DNA of 64,000 nt from Natrarchaeobaculum sulfurireducens. Its GTDB lineage: Archaea > Halobacteriota > Halobacteria > Halobacteriales > Natrialbaceae. The notes under the pieces were generated by a model that had not been told where the DNA came from, ran no database searches, and saw only the letters and a list, made by a program, of their open reading frames with translations. The stretch covers positions 3,224,001 through 3,288,000 of the forward strand of contig NZ_CP024047.1 in assembly GCF_003430825.1 (NCBI RefSeq). The letters are read 5' to 3'. How positions within the stretch are numbered: position 1 is the first letter of the stretch; every line of letters starts with the position of its first letter. The position numbers were made by a program, and so were the translations under genes. Below are positions 62,688-64,000 of the stretch, piece by piece.

Positions 62688-64000
<1,313 letters not shown>

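Overview
The window is a piece of haloarchaeal chromosome. The supporting signs are very high GC with strongly acidic proteins, many TATA-like boxes 25-30 bases ahead of start codons (leaderless mRNAs), RNA polymerase subunits split as B''/B' and A'/A'', archaeal EF-2, deazaflavin (F420) synthesis by CofH, and Hvo_1808-type surface proteins. The closest fit is probably the Natrialba/Natrinema/Haloterrigena group; that is an inference from overall feel, not a measurement.

Layout. 0-9 kb: small membrane proteins, a decayed reading frame, two NAD-salvage genes (nicotinate phosphoribosyltransferase and a nicotinamidase-like hydrolase) bracketing two tandem HExxH surface proteins, a lipoprotein, an EamA exporter and a thioesterase. 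9-26 kb: a lipoate-ligase-like gene divergent from an odd M23-like protein, a thiolase, a tungsten-type aldehyde:ferredoxin oxidoreductase, an acyl-CoA ligase, an IS200/IS605-type scar, a cation-efflux protein with a perfect palindromic operator, a cold-shock protein, beta-carbonic anhydrase, an MDR reductase and a PAS histidine kinase. 26-39 kb: an SdhA-like flavoprotein without its partner subunits, an ABC exporter, an M50/CBS protease, ribosomal protein uL16, a structured intergenic region, Hsp20, type II GAPDH, an M29 aminopeptidase, a zinc-ribbon protein, and two protein-isoaspartate methyltransferase-like genes. 39-43 kb: a bacterio-opsin-activator-like regulator and a small accessory island (PD-(D/E)XK nuclease plus a tandem duplication of tRNA-Asp with two extra tRNA 3' fragments). 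43-59 kb: the transcription/translation block rpoH-rpoB2-rpoB1-rpoA1-rpoA2-nusA-rps12-rps7 and aef2, with a chemoreceptor-FIST fusion and a HExxH protein lying between rps7 and aef2. 59-64 kb: cofH, an MFS transporter and a second chemoreceptor cut by the window edge.

The most unusual items are the membrane chemoreceptor carrying a C-terminal FIST sensor inside the str-type cluster, flanked by two members of a dispersed double-hairpin repeat family that has five members here; the tRNA-Asp duplication with integration-like scars beside a nuclease gene; and a 271-bp nested inverted-repeat element upstream of pcm. No CRISPR array, rRNA gene or complete insertion sequence was seen.
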